Source: Rhodocyclales bacterium GT-UBC (GTDB lineage Bacteria > Pseudomonadota > Gammaproteobacteria > Burkholderiales > Rhodocyclaceae). From it: a DNA stretch of 64,000 bases. Of the stretch, positions 40,972 through 50,829 are shown piece after piece. The stretch is from NCBI GenBank assembly GCA_003583745.1, contig QXPY01000011.1, positions 1 through 64,000 on the forward strand, in the 5' to 3' direction. How positions within the stretch are numbered: position 1 is the first letter of the stretch; each line of letters opens with the position of its first letter. Under the pieces are notes generated by a model. That model had not been told where the DNA came from, did not search any database, and saw only the letters and a program-made list of their open reading frames with translations. A program made the position numbers and the translations under genes.

Positions 40972-41909
40972 CAGAAGTAACCCTCTTTCTTGCGTTGTTC
41001 CATGGAGGCTTCGCTGGTCTGGTCGTCCAGACGGGTGGCGCCGCGCTCGGTGATGGTGGTGGTGGCGGTTTCGAGAACGATTTTCTCGACATTGTCGGCG
41101 TCGGACTCGACCGGGGCGGTGCAGGAGATGTCGCCGACGGTACGGAAGCGCACCAGTTTGTCGATGATTTCCTCGCCGGCCTTCGGCAGGTTGGTCAGCT
41201 CGCCGTTCACCAGCGGCACATTGACCGGCACGATGGCGCCCTGGCGGATGACCACCGGACGGGTGTGGGCGAAGTAGATCGACGGCAGTTCCAGCTTTTC
41301 ACGCTCGATGTATTGCCAGACGTCCATTTCCGTCCAGTTCGAGATCGGGAAGGCGCGGATGTTCTCGCCCTTGTGGCTGCGGGCGTTGTACAGGCTCCAC
41401 AGTTCCGGGCGCTGGTTCTTCGGGTCCCACTGGCCGAACTCGTCGCGGAAGCTGAAGATGCGTTCCTTGGCGCGGGCCTTTTCCTCATCGCGACGGGCGC
41501 CGCCGATGCAGGCGTCGAAGCCGAATTCCTCGATGGCTTCGAGCAAGGTCACCGATTGGTGCTTGTTGCGCGATTCGCCTTCGTGCTTCAACACGACCGT
41601 GCCGCGCTTCATCGAATCCTCAACCGAGCGGACGATCAGGCGTTCGCCCAGTTCGGCGGCACGCTTGTCGCGGAAGGCAACGACTTCCTGGTAGTTGTGG
41701 CCGGTGTCGATGTGCATCAGCGGGAAGGGGAACTTGCCCGGGCGGAATGCCTTTTCGGCGATGCGCAGCATGCAGATCGAGTCCTTGCCGCCGGAGAAGA
41801 GCAGGACCGGGTTGGAACACTGGCCGGCCACTTCGCGCATGATGTGGATGGCTTCGGCCTCGAGCCAGTCGAGGTGACTGAGCGTGGATGGGGTAGGGCG
41901 TTGGGTCAT
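40971..41909 (-). CDS. cysD: Sulfate adenylyltransferase subunit 2
   Basis: 312 residues. PP-loop pyrophosphatase motif LLFSGGKDSICMLRIA at about residue 39, GGARRDEEKARAKERIFSFRD, and MDVWQYIEREKLELPSIYFAHTR match the CysD family. It supplies the catalytic site of ATP sulfurylase with CysN as activating GTPase. The 200 bases upstream include an AT-rich region that may hold the CysB-controlled promoter, though no CysB box could be assigned with confidence. Confidence 0.95.
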   Translation of the reverse strand: MTQRPTPSTLSHLDWLEAEAIHIMREVAGQCSNPVLLFSGGKDSICMLRIAEKAFRPGKFPFPLMHIDTGHNYQEVVAFRDKRAAELGERLIVRSVEDSMKRGTVVLKHEGESRNKHQSVTLLEAIEEFGFDACIGGARRDEEKARAKERIFSFRDEFGQWDPKNQRPELWSLYNARSHKGENIRAFPISNWTEMDVWQYIEREKLELPSIYFAHTRPVVIRQGAIVPVNVPLVNGELTNLPKAGEEIIDKLVRFRTVGDISCTAPVESDADNVEKIVLETATTTITERGATRLDDQTSEASMEQRKKEGYF

Positions 41910-42108
41910 TGCTGGGTAATCCGCGGGGATTGTCGAATGGGCGCTATTGTAGCAAGGCCTTAATATTCAATTAAGAACAAGTGAGCATCTTGTTATTTCC
42001 TTTTGCTATAAAGTCATTTGTCGCTGAACGTTTGTCTTTTGCCCTTGTCATTCATCCGGCTGGTTTGGCGGCATCTGGCCGCCGACAGCCGTTTTTCGGG
42101 AGATAACA

Positions 42109-42624
42109 ATGAAACAAAAAATCGCTTGCTTGAGTCTCTTGGCCACCTGCCTGCTTGCTGCCTGCGCGACGACGCCGTCCGGACCTGCGGCCAGTGCGAC
42201 ATTGGCGGCACGCTCCGGCAGCACTGTCAGCGGTAGCGTTCAATTTGTCGAAGTGACCGGTGGCTTGCGGGTCGAGGGAAAACTGGCCGGACTGACGCCG
42301 GGCGAACATGGTTTCCATGTTCATGAGGCAGGCGATTGCTCGGCGCCCGACGCGAGCAGCGCCAAGGGGCATTTCAATCCGGCCGGCAAGTCACACGGCC
42401 ATCATGGCAGCACCGAACATCATGGCGGCGACATGCCGAATCTGGTGGCCAATGCTTCGGGTGAGGCGAATTACAGTTTCGAGTTGAAGGGCGTTGCCTT
42501 GAGTGGCCCGAATGGCGTGGTCGGGCGCAGTGTCGTGGTACATGCCGATCCGGATGACTACAAGTCGCAGCCGGCGGGCAATTCCGGCAAGCGTGTGGCT
42601 TGCGGTGTCATCACGTTGAACTGA
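42109..42624 (+). CDS. sodC: Cu/Zn superoxide dismutase, lipoprotein
   Basis: 171 residues. A lipoprotein signal ends LLATCLLAAC (lipobox LAAC, Cys at about residue 19), so it is anchored in the envelope and faces the periplasm. SodC motifs: GEHGFHVHEAGDCSAP, KGHFNPAGKSHGHHGSTEHHGGDMPN and VVVHADPDDY, containing the copper and zinc ligands, and a C-terminal GKRVACGVI with a Cys that can pair with the one in GDC. It converts superoxide to peroxide and oxygen. It is divergent from cysD and alone in its operon. Confidence 0.94.
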   Translation: MKQKIACLSLLATCLLAACATTPSGPAASATLAARSGSTVSGSVQFVEVTGGLRVEGKLAGLTPGEHGFHVHEAGDCSAPDASSAKGHFNPAGKSHGHHGSTEHHGGDMPNLVANASGEANYSFELKGVALSGPNGVVGRSVVVHADPDDYKSQPAGNSGKRVACGVITLN

Positions 42625-42641
42625 GACGCAGCATGCGTCTC
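42623..42641. terminator. Perfect hairpin after sodC
   Basis: GAGACGCA, three-base loop, TGCGTCTC, starting in the sodC stop codon. No T-run follows, so termination is probably weak or Rho-dependent. Confidence 0.5.
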
Positions 42642-42731
42642 GCCTGCTGAGGCGGAGGGCCCGGCCCGCATTTTCAGCGGGCTGAGTCCCTCGTCACGAC
42701 TGTCTGCTGCGGGTAGGGGGCGGCTCCCTTT

Positions 42732-42971
42732 TTAGTGCCGGACGTGTAGTTCGGCATTGAGCTCATCGGCCACTTCCGACCAGTCTGCGTCCTGCAGGAT
42801 GGCTTCGCGCAGGAAGCAGGCCTGGGCCGGGGTCCAGAAGGGGGCTTCGTGCAGTTGCATGCTCTCGGGCAGCGGTCGATGGCTGGCGATGAAGCGGTCG
42901 ATGGCCGCGTCGTCGTTTGGCTGGCCGAGTTGGGCAAAAAGCTGGTTCATGCTGTGCAGGTGCTTTTCCAT
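42732..42971 (-). CDS. DUF2789 family protein
   Basis: 79 residues, the usual length. MEKHLHSMNQLFAQLGQPNDDAAIDRFIASHRPLPESMQL and FWTPAQACFLREAILQDADWSEVADELNAEL match the DUF2789 pattern closely. The family is small and soluble, of unknown role, often transcribed alone. It converges with sodC. Confidence 0.85.
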   Translation of the reverse strand: MEKHLHSMNQLFAQLGQPNDDAAIDRFIASHRPLPESMQLHEAPFWTPAQACFLREAILQDADWSEVADELNAELHVRH

Positions 42972-43078
42972 GGTGTGCTCCCGTTTGGGCCGTCAGGCGT
43001 GGCGGCCATGTCGATTGGAGTACGGGCGAGGCGACGAGTTCTCTGGAAATAATAGCGCGCTGCCGGATTGGTCGGCGG

Positions 43079-46000
43079 CTACGGTAAAGGCGGGGCGGGC
43101 GGCGGCGTCTCCCGATCCAGCCATTCCCTGATTTTTTGATAGAGCAGTTCCGGTTCGGCCGGCTTGGCGACGAAATCGTTCATGCCCGCATTCAGGCAAC
43201 GTTCCCGGTCTTCGTTGAAGGCATTGGCGGTCATGGCGATGATGGCGATGCTTTTGCCGGCGGGAAGCTGGCGGATCTTGCGGGTTGCTTCCAGACCATC
43301 CATGCGCGGCATCTGCATGTCCATCAGAATCAGGCAGTAGGGACTATCGGCCCGGCCCGCGAAGCGCTCGACCGCCTGTACGCCGTCTTCGGCAATATCG
43401 ACGGACAAGCCGATATCTTCAAGCAGTTCGCGCGCCACCTCCTGATTGATTGGATCGTCCTCGACCAGCAACAGGCGACGGCCGGCGAATTTTTGCCGCA
43501 AACCATACGGATAGGCTTCCCGGCTGGCCGTTTCATCGGGTAAGGGAGGATGCGGCGGCGCCTTGTCGAGCACGGCCGTGAACCAGAAGGTGCTGCCGAC
43601 GCCGACTTGGCTGCTGACGCCGGTTTCGCCGCCCATCAGTTCCGCCAGTCGGCGTGTGATGGCCAGACCCAGGCCGGTACCGCCGAAGTTGCGGGTGGTT
43701 GAACCATCGGCTTGTTCGAAGGGCTTGAACAATTTGGGCTGGATTTCGGGCGCGATGCCGATGCCGGTGTCGCTGACCTCGAAGCGAACCCAGACCTGGC
43801 TGGCGGTTTCTTTCTCCTTGGCTGGACGCAGGACAACGTGGCCACGTTCGGTAAATTTCACGGCGTTGTTGGCCAGGTTGAGGAATGCCTGGGTCAGGCG
43901 GGTGGGGTCGCCGATCAGGTGACCGAGATCCTGTCCGTTTTCGACGCGTAGCTCGATGCCTTTTTCCTGAGCGACTTCGGTGAGCATCGAAGCGATGTTG
44001 TGGGCGAGGGCGCGCGGGTCGAGTTCGCGTGCTTCCAGTTCGAGTTTGCCGGCTTCGATTTTCGAGAAGTCGAGAATGTCGTTGATGATCGCCAACAGGT
44101 GGTTGCCCGCTTTCGAGATCTTGTTGAGGCGGTCGATGTGTTCCGGGTTGTCGATTTGCCGGGTGAGGATACGAGCCAGGCCGAGGATGGCATTCATCGG
44201 GGTGCGGATTTCGTGGCTCATGTTGGCCAGGAACTCCGATTTGGTGCGGGCCGCGACCTCGGCCGCCTCCTTGGCCCGACGCAGGATGTCGAGCGTCTGC
44301 CGTTCCGTGCTGATGTCCTCGATGACGGCGATGGCACCGCGCCAGGGCTTGTTGGGGTCGAGCAATTGGCCGCGCAGGCGGGCCCAGAACAGCGTGCCGT
44401 TCTTGCGGATCAGTTGCTGCTCGCGGGTATGAACCTCGCCGCGTGCCATCTGGGCATAGACCTCGTCGCCGCCCCTGCGGTAGCCTTCTTCATCGATATA
44501 CCAGAGCCGGGTCGACTGACCGTCGAACTCGCCGGGGTTGTAGCCGAAGATGCTTTCCAGCTTGCGATTGCAGCGCTGCATGATGCGATCGCGGATGAGC
44601 ACGATCCCGACGCTGGCCGAATTGAAGATGGCGCGTTGCTCGTCATTGGCGTTGCGTAGCTCGATTTCCAGCGTCTTGCGCTCGGTGATGTCGGTATGAG
44701 TGCCGACCGCTCGCGTTGGCCGACCGCGTTCGTCGCGGCTGACCGTCTTGCCGCGGCTGAGAATCCAGCGATAGACGCTGCTTGCCGTGCGCATCCGGAA
44801 TTCCAGTTCGTAGTGGCCGAACTGTTCGAGTTGTTCGTGCGCCTGTTTGAGGGTTTCGACCTGGTCGTCGGGATGCAGCAGATTGACCCAGCGGCTGTGC
44901 ACCGAATTGTCAAAATTGGCCGGGTTGTGGCCCAGCATCCGGAAATAGGCCGGCGTGCAGTAGCAGTCGCCGGTCTCGATGTTCCAGTCCCAGAGTCCGT
45001 CGGTCGAGGCATCCATGGCGAAAGAGAGCCGCTCCTCGCTTTGCCGAAGGCGGTCTTCCAGATGCCGGTATCCGGTCAGATCGGTAAAGGTGGTGAGCAA
45101 GCCGTCGCCAATCAGCCGGCCCCCAATCAGCATCGAGGCGGTCCGGCCATCCTTGCAGGTGACTTGATATTCGAATGCCTCGACGATGCCATCGTTTCGG
45201 CTGGCTTGCTCGACGGCGGCAAACCAGGTCTCCTTGACCCATTGCCGGTAGGTCGGATCCGGGTAAGCGCGTGGCCACCAAGCGTCGATGCTGGATAGTT
45301 CGTCGGCGCTGTAGCCAAATGCCTCGCGGAAGCGCTGATTGAAGAATTCGATCCGGTCTTCACGCAGGAAGACCATCGGAACCGGTGCCGCTTCGAACAA
45401 GTCGCGGATTTCACGGTCGTTTTCGGCGCTGATCGCCTGCTCGCGCGCTTCCGATAGCGCTTGCTCGGCCTTGAGGCGTTGCGTGATGTCGCGCGACAGC
45501 ACCAGGATACGCGCCAGTGAGCCGTGGCCGGCTTGTTTCAGCGTGGCCGAAAGTTCGAACCAGTGCGCTTCGCCATCTACCGTCAGTGTGATGATCCGTC
45601 CGTAGTCTGCCTTCCTGAGTGCCGCCGAGGATAGCGCCAGCATGATTTGTTCGGCGGCAAGCGGCGGCAAGACCTCATGTACGGTTTTGCCGAGCAGGGC
45701 TTCCTTCGGTGCGGCGAGCAAGCTTTCCTTGCTCGCGTAGACGTCAATGTAACGGCCTTCCTCGTCCAGTTCGAAAAGCAGGTCGGGAATCGCCTCCAGC
45801 GTCGCGGCAAGATCGGCGTGGGCCTTTTCGGCGGCGCTGCGTGATGCCTTCAACTCCTCGAGGGTTCGGTTGAGGGCACCGGTCTTCGCCGTCACCTGTC
45901 TTGCCAGCAGTCGATTCCACAAGAAAAGCAGGGTGCCGAGAGCGAGCAGGCTCAGCAAAACCACGCCGGCGTAGCGACCCCAGCTGTCATAGGCGATCGG

Positions 46001-46774
46001 CGTGCCCAGCCATTTCTTGCGCAGCGCGGCTTCTTCGTCGGCGCTGATCGCCGACATCCCCTTCTCGACCAGGTCCAGCATGGCCTGGTTGCCTTTGCGA
46101 ACAGCCCTGTGAAACTCGCCTTGGTACAACTCGAAGGCTTTGCGGAACATGCTTTCACTGTGCAAACGATACATGTAGTAGTGGGCGGGGTATTCGTCCA
46201 GGCAAAATACCTTGACCTCGCCTGCCATTGCGCCCTGGATCAACTCGGTATAGCTGGCGTAGTACTTGTGAGTCGTGATGCCTTCGTTCGCGAGTTCCTC
46301 GATGCAGGCATCACCCTGCATCAGGCCGACTTCGAAGCCTCGCAGTGTTTCGATACTGGAAATGCCGGAAATGCCGGCATGGTGATAGATCGCAACGGGC
46401 AACTTGGCGTAGGGCCGGGAAAAGTCGTAAAACGGTTCGCGTCCCGGGGTCTGGAAAATGGTTTCGATGACGTCGGCGCCGCCGCTGAGCATGGTTTTTT
46501 GCGCGTCGGCCCATTTCATGGCGACGAAATTAACCTTCACCCCGGTCTTCTTTTCCCATAGCTGCCAGTAGTCGATCAGATAGCCGGCTGCCGTCCCGTC
46601 GTCGAGGCGGAAGAGGAAAGGCGGGTAGTTGTCGTCGCCGACGACGGTGATCGTCTTGGGAGAAGTCGTGGGTGCCGGCTCGACTGCCTGCGCAGCATCC
46701 GGCCGCAGGCCACCAAGGATTGCACCAGCCAGCAAGCCGGAGAGGGCGATTCGGCGTAGCAGCAGACTGACCAT
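43079..46774 (-). CDS. Hybrid sensor histidine kinase with periplasmic solute-binding sensor
   Basis: 1231 residues from the ATG at 46774; the longer frame from 46939 starts within non-hydrophobic sequence and is not used. Signal peptide ([15 protein letters not shown]), periplasmic SBP_bac_3-type domain (about 40-265, starting [16 protein letters not shown]), one membrane helix (about 280-300), a coiled-coil, then about four PAS domains, HisKA with the H-box [22 protein letters not shown] (about 865-890), an ATPase domain ([23 protein letters not shown]) and a receiver with phospho-Asp in [14 protein letters not shown]. The sensor probably binds a small solute or amino acid. No Hpt or output regulator is adjacent. 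It is one of the largest kinases one would expect in a genome of this type. Confidence 0.92.
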   Translation of the reverse strand: MVSLLLRRIALSGLLAGAILGGLRPDAAQAVEPAPTTSPKTITVVGDDNYPPFLFRLDDGTAAGYLIDYWQLWEKKTGVKVNFVAMKWADAQKTMLSGGADVIETIFQTPGREPFYDFSRPYAKLPVAIYHHAGISGISSIETLRGFEVGLMQGDACIEELANEGITTHKYYASYTELIQGAMAGEVKVFCLDEYPAHYYMYRLHSESMFRKAFELYQGEFHRAVRKGNQAMLDLVEKGMSAISADEEAALRKKWLGTPIAYDSWGRYAGVVLLSLLALGTLLFLWNRLLARQVTAKTGALNRTLEELKASRSAAEKAHADLAATLEAIPDLLFELDEEGRYIDVYASKESLLAAPKEALLGKTVHEVLPPLAAEQIMLALSSAALRKADYGRIITLTVDGEAHWFELSATLKQAGHGSLARILVLSRDITQRLKAEQALSEAREQAISAENDREIRDLFEAAPVPMVFLREDRIEFFNQRFREAFGYSADELSSIDAWWPRAYPDPTYRQWVKETWFAAVEQASRNDGIVEAFEYQVTCKDGRTASMLIGGRLIGDGLLTTFTDLTGYRHLEDRLRQSEERLSFAMDASTDGLWDWNIETGDCYCTPAYFRMLGHNPANFDNSVHSRWVNLLHPDDQVETLKQAHEQLEQFGHYELEFRMRTASSVYRWILSRGKTVSRDERGRPTRAVGTHTDITERKTLEIELRNANDEQRAIFNSASVGIVLIRDRIMQRCNRKLESIFGYNPGEFDGQSTRLWYIDEEGYRRGGDEVYAQMARGEVHTREQQLIRKNGTLFWARLRGQLLDPNKPWRGAIAVIEDISTERQTLDILRRAKEAAEVAARTKSEFLANMSHEIRTPMNAILGLARILTRQIDNPEHIDRLNKISKAGNHLLAIINDILDFSKIEAGKLELEARELDPRALAHNIASMLTEVAQEKGIELRVENGQDLGHLIGDPTRLTQAFLNLANNAVKFTERGHVVLRPAKEKETASQVWVRFEVSDTGIGIAPEIQPKLFKPFEQADGSTTRNFGGTGLGLAITRRLAELMGGETGVSSQVGVGSTFWFTAVLDKAPPHPPLPDETASREAYPYGLRQKFAGRRLLLVEDDPINQEVARELLEDIGLSVDIAEDGVQAVERFAGRADSPYCLILMDMQMPRMDGLEATRKIRQLPAGKSIAIIAMTANAFNEDRERCLNAGMNDFVAKPAEPELLYQKIREWLDRETPPPAPPLP

Positions 46775-47010
46775 GTCCCTTTCCGTTTTGTTCGAGCGCG
46801 GTGATGGACGCCTGCAAGCCGGGCGCCACAAGGAAGTTCGGATCAAATGATACGGCGAATCGGAGCTGGCGGGGCATGCCGCTGCCCTAAACGCAAATCG
46901 GGGGCGGCGATGTGCCCTGTATGCTTCGTTTGCCGTCAATGATTAGGGAGATATCCCCATCGCATCGGAGGGGCAGAGCCTTCGTCAAGGAGGACGGGCT
47001 GCCATCAAAG

Positions 47011-47055
47011 AAAATCGGCCTTTCGCCCCGGCGGGGGAAAGGCCGATTTATTTTA
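47011..47055. terminator. Strong terminator hairpin
   Basis: AAATCGGCCTTTC / GAAAGGCCGATTT with a GC-rich centre, T-run on both sides. It lies downstream of the Cys-rich protein gene on the minus strand. Confidence 0.88.
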
Positions 47056-47075
47056 CTGCGAGTAGCGCTTGGGGC

Positions 47076-47615
47076 TTATTTGACCTTGAATTGCTCGCGC
47101 AGGCAGGTCTTGTGATCAGGCCCCGTTTTGTCCTTGAAGGCCTCGCGAGCCTTTTGATGTTGTTCGCAACGTTGCGGATTGTTGGCCTTGCTGCAATCGA
47201 CCGGTGGCATTTTCTGCTGCATGCATTGGTGGAAATCTCGTCCGCTCTGGCCTTCGCAGGCTTTGGCCGCCGTCTTCCGCGCTTCACATTGCTGCGGATT
47301 GGCGGTTTTGCTGCAGTCAACATTTTGCCGTTGTTCCTGCATGCAATTGCGACGTTGGCCAGCTGGTGCGTCCTTGCAGGCTTCGCGTGCTTTTTGGTGG
47401 GCTTCCCGCATGGCGGTGCAAGCGGTCGGGTCCGGTGCTTTGCTGCAATCGCGCTGGCGATGCATCATGCGCCCGCCGGGGGCGCCTTGCATCATGCCGG
47501 GGCCGCTAGTCGGGGCGGCTTCGGTGGTCGTGGCGGGTGCATTCTGTGCGAAGGCAGGCAGTCCGAGCAGTGCAGCAATCAAACCGGTGGTGACGAGGAT
47601 GAGGCGGGATTTCAT
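47076..47615 (-). CDS. Secreted Cys-rich repeat protein
   Basis: 179 residues with a signal peptide ending LLGLPAFAQ. After a Gly/Met/Pro-rich linker, three repeats of about 38 residues follow: DCSKAPDPTACTAMREA..., DCSKTANPQQCEARKTA..., DCSKANNPQRCEQHQKA..., each with a C-x8-C followed by a C-x10-C (the last repeat with one Cys replaced by Phe, AREAFKD). This looks like disulfide-stapled helical hairpins exported to the periplasm. It could bind metal or act as a structural envelope protein. I do not recognise the family. It is the only gene on its transcript and ends at a strong terminator. Confidence 0.78.
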   Translation of the reverse strand: MKSRLILVTTGLIAALLGLPAFAQNAPATTTEAAPTSGPGMMQGAPGGRMMHRQRDCSKAPDPTACTAMREAHQKAREACKDAPAGQRRNCMQEQRQNVDCSKTANPQQCEARKTAAKACEGQSGRDFHQCMQQKMPPVDCSKANNPQRCEQHQKAREAFKDKTGPDHKTCLREQFKVK

Positions 47616-47748
47616 TTTTCTCTCCTTGCGATTGGGTACGAACCCATTCTAGAACGCCGAAAATGGCCGTTGCAGCGGAGTTGTAAATGAGTGCAAACAG
47701 AATGCGGCTGGCTTACAAAGCGTTACGTCTCGCGTTATATTGGCCCGC

Positions 47749-49536
47749 ATGAACAATAATGCTCAAGCACATGAACACCGTCTTTCCCTATCCGAAGTGC
47801 TAGGATTGATGGTCGATGATGGCCTGATAGAGCTCGCGCAGGCCGAGGCGTTGAAAAAGGAGCGGCGTTTGCACAGCGCCCGCGTTCATCCGCTGGTCGT
47901 CATCGCCGACCAGAAGTGGCGTTCGCAGAAAATGCCGGTGCGCTTGCTTTCACTTGAGGTTTTGACCGAATGGATGGCGGGCATCAGCGGTCTGGATTAC
48001 CTCCATATCGATCCGTTGAAAATCGACTTCACCGGTGTTGCCGACGTGATGTCGAGTGCCTATGCCGGCCGCTTCGGCATCCTGCCGGTACAGGTGACGA
48101 CGCGAGAGATCGTGATCGCCACGGCCGAACCCTTCCTGCGGGAATGGGAAGAGGAGCTGAAACCTATCCTGCGCAAGGAAATACGCAGGGTGATGGCCAA
48201 TCCGGAAGATATTTCGCGTTATCTGGTCGAGTTTTTCGCGCTCGCCAAGTCGGTCAAGAAGGCTGCCGCCAAAGGCGAGGTGACGGCTGGCCTGTCGAGC
48301 TTCGAGCAACTGGTCGAGTTGGGCAAGGGCAATCGCCAGTTCGATGCCAACGACCAGCATATCGTCCATATTGTCGATTGGTTGTGGCAATACGCCTTCG
48401 ATCAGCGCGCTTCAGACATCCATATCGAGCCGCGGCGCGATATCGGCATTGTCCGCTTCCGCATCGACGGGGTGCTGCATCAGGTGTACCAGATCCCGAT
48501 GACGGTGATGAACGCGATGACCAGTCGCATCAAGCTGCTCGGCCGGATGGACGTGATCGAGAAGCGGCGGCCGCAGGATGGTCGGGTCAAGACGCGGACG
48601 CCGGCAGGACAGGAGGTCGAGTTGCGTTTGTCCACGCTGCCGACGGCTTTCGGCGAAAAGCTGGTGATGCGCATTTTCGATCCGGAAGTGCTGGTCCGCG
48701 ATTTTCGCTCGCTGGGTTTCTCCGAAGACGACCAGACGCGCTGGCAGCAGATGACCCGTTCGCCGAACGGGATTGTCCTGGTCACCGGGCCGACCGGTTC
48801 AGGCAAAACGACGACCCTGTACACCACGCTCAAGCAACTGGCGACGCCGGAGGTTAACGTGTGCACCATCGAGGACCCGATCGAAATGGTCGAGTCCTCA
48901 TTCAACCAGATGCAGGTCCAGGGCAGTATCGATCTGGGCTTCTCGGACGGGGTGCGGGCCTTGATGCGGCAGGACCCCGACATCATCATGATTGGCGAAA
49001 TCCGTGACCTGGAAACTGCGGAAATGGCTGTTCAGGCAGCCCTGACCGGCCATTTGGTGCTGTCCACGTTGCACACCAACGATGCGCCTTCGGCCATTAC
49101 GCGCTTGCTCGATCTCGGCGTGCCGCCTTATCTGATCAACTCGACCCTGCTCGGTGTCATGGCGCAGCGACTGGTGCGTACGCTCTGTCCGCATTGCAAG
49201 AAAGCGACACCAATTACCGAGGAACAGCGGCTTGCCTGGCGGGCGCTGGTGGCCCCGTGGAAGTCGGGCGAGCCGGCGCAGATCTATCAGCCGGTCGGCT
49301 GCCTGGAGTGCCGGATGACCGGCTATATCGGCCGTGTCGGCATCTACGAAATCCTGCTCAATACGCCGGAGGTGCGCAAGCTGATCAAGCCGGCCATGGA
49401 GGTCGCCAAGGTGCGCGAGCAAGGCTACCGGGAAGGCATGCGGCCGTTGCGCATTTCGGGTGCCCTGAAGGTGGCGCAGGGAACGACTTCGCTGGAGGAA
49501 ATCATCAAGGTGGCACCGCCCATTGATGACATCTAA
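47749..49536 (+). CDS. GspE/PilB-family secretion ATPase
   Basis: 595 residues from MNNNAQAHEH. The N-terminal T2SSE_N-type domain (about 1-170) is followed by the ATPase core: GPTGSGKTTTLYTTL (Walker A, about residue 347), Asp box TIEDPIEM, Walker B RQDPDIIMIGEIRD, His box GHLVLSTLHTNDAPSAITRL, and a tetra-Cys zinc site (LCPHCKK and CLECRMTG). All catalytic elements are present, so it is probably active. No other type II secretion or pilus genes are near it, so its partner system is elsewhere and cannot be told apart between T2SS and T4P. Confidence 0.9.
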   Translation: MNNNAQAHEHRLSLSEVLGLMVDDGLIELAQAEALKKERRLHSARVHPLVVIADQKWRSQKMPVRLLSLEVLTEWMAGISGLDYLHIDPLKIDFTGVADVMSSAYAGRFGILPVQVTTREIVIATAEPFLREWEEELKPILRKEIRRVMANPEDISRYLVEFFALAKSVKKAAAKGEVTAGLSSFEQLVELGKGNRQFDANDQHIVHIVDWLWQYAFDQRASDIHIEPRRDIGIVRFRIDGVLHQVYQIPMTVMNAMTSRIKLLGRMDVIEKRRPQDGRVKTRTPAGQEVELRLSTLPTAFGEKLVMRIFDPEVLVRDFRSLGFSEDDQTRWQQMTRSPNGIVLVTGPTGSGKTTTLYTTLKQLATPEVNVCTIEDPIEMVESSFNQMQVQGSIDLGFSDGVRALMRQDPDIIMIGEIRDLETAEMAVQAALTGHLVLSTLHTNDAPSAITRLLDLGVPPYLINSTLLGVMAQRLVRTLCPHCKKATPITEEQRLAWRALVAPWKSGEPAQIYQPVGCLECRMTGYIGRVGIYEILLNTPEVRKLIKPAMEVAKVREQGYREGMRPLRISGALKVAQGTTSLEEIIKVAPPIDDI

Positions 49537-49616
49537 TTGAGCGCCATAGTTCTTTTGACGTAGTCAAGACGGTGTAATCTGACGATAATATGAGCCTTCG
49601 CAATTGAGGGGGCGTT

Positions 49617-50390
49617 ATGGCCGTCGAGTTGTATAACGATGGAAAGCACATCGTTCACGCGTTTTACGATCTGGTGGATGACTCGGTTGCCGGAGCCGTG
49701 CAGAGCAATCAGTTCCTGATTGCGGATCACGGTCACGGCGCACTGATCGATCCCGGCGGTAACATGACTTACGCCGGTCTGCTGATGGACATGCAGCAAT
49801 ATTTTTCATCGCGCGACCTCGACTACATCCTGGCTTCCCATCCCGATCCGGACATTATCGCTTCGGTCAACAAGTGGTTTGTCGCATCGCACTGCAAGGT
49901 GCTGATTTCCGATCTGTGGACGCGCTTCGTGCCCCACTTCACCAATGGTAAGGATATTTCCGGGCGCATTGTCGGGATCCCCGATCAGGGCATGTCGATC
50001 CCGCTCGGTGAGTGCCGCTTGCTGGCCTTGCCGGCGCATTTCATGCACTCGGAAGGGAACTTCCAGTTTTACGATCCGGTGGCCAAGATCCTGTTCTGCG
50101 GCGATCTTGGCGCTTCGCTGCTGCCGCATGAGCAGGCTGCCATGCCGGTGACCGATTTCGCCAAGCACGTGCGCAGCATGGAAGGCTTCCATCGGCGTTA
50201 TATCGTCTCGCGCAAGGTCTGCCGTTTCTGGGCGAACATGGTCCGGCAACTGGAGATCGATCAGATCGTGCCGCAGCACGGCGCCCGTTTCGTCGGCAAG
50301 GCTGCGGTTAACGACTTTATCGACTGGGTGGAAAAGCTCGAATGCGGCGTTGACCTGATGACCCAGGATCACTACCGGCTGCCGCGTTGA
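49617..50390 (+). CDS. MBL-fold diiron protein (ODP/flavodiiron-like, without flavodoxin)
   Basis: 257 residues. The metallo-beta-lactamase fold of the oxygen-binding diiron (ODP) group is suggested by SNQFLIADHGHGALIDPGGNM, LASHPDPDIIASVNKWF (the HxDxD part of the metal site), PAHFMHSEGNFQFYDPVAKILFCGDLG and PQHGARFVGK. A flavodoxin domain is absent. Related proteins are used as O2 sensors or as O2 reductases. It follows the GspE-type gene by about 80 bases on the same strand, perhaps co-transcribed, but the functional link is unclear. Confidence 0.8.
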   Translation: MAVELYNDGKHIVHAFYDLVDDSVAGAVQSNQFLIADHGHGALIDPGGNMTYAGLLMDMQQYFSSRDLDYILASHPDPDIIASVNKWFVASHCKVLISDLWTRFVPHFTNGKDISGRIVGIPDQGMSIPLGECRLLALPAHFMHSEGNFQFYDPVAKILFCGDLGASLLPHEQAAMPVTDFAKHVRSMEGFHRRYIVSRKVCRFWANMVRQLEIDQIVPQHGARFVGKAAVNDFIDWVEKLECGVDLMTQDHYRLPR

Positions 50391-50397
50391 GCGGCCA

Positions 50398-50829
50398 TCA
50401 AATCAGGCTGGCTTTGCGGCGTACTGCATCGACGTAGGCCAGCGCGTCCATCTGTCCGCCCTGGCGCTGGGCGCGCCAGATGGTCTCGCCCAGGCATTCG
50501 AGGAGAACGTGTTCGGCGTCATGCGCTTCCATCTTGTGGCGCAGCTGGTCGAAGGCGGCGCGTATTCCCGGTGGTTGGTCGATGCTGACCTGTTCGTGAA
50601 TGGCCAGGTGCAGCGATAGATGCAAAAAGGGGTTGGTCTGCCCGCCTTCCGGCGTCCATTCCTTTTCCAGGGCCGATTCGCTATCGGTCAGCAGATTGTG
50701 GTACTCCGGATGGCGGGCGGCTATATCGGCCGCCGCGACTTCGGCGCCAACGAGGGGCAGACGTTCCAGATGTTTCTTCCAGGCATCGCAGAAAAAACGG
50801 CGGACTTGCTCGCGTGAAGGATTAAACAT
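50398..50829 (-). CDS. DUF1841 family protein
   Basis: 143 residues from the ATG at 50829; a TTG four codons earlier is less likely. MFNPSREQVRRFFCDAWKKH and the helical NPFLHLSLHLAIHEQVSIDQPPGIRAAFDQL, with HDAEHVLLECLGETIWRAQRQG, match DUF1841. Soluble and helical, function unknown. Its start overlaps the end of the FIST gene by eight bases, so it is the last gene of the nth-FIST-DUF1841 transcript. Confidence 0.85.
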   Translation of the reverse strand: MFNPSREQVRRFFCDAWKKHLERLPLVGAEVAAADIAARHPEYHNLLTDSESALEKEWTPEGGQTNPFLHLSLHLAIHEQVSIDQPPGIRAAFDQLRHKMEAHDAEHVLLECLGETIWRAQRQGGQMDALAYVDAVRRKASLI

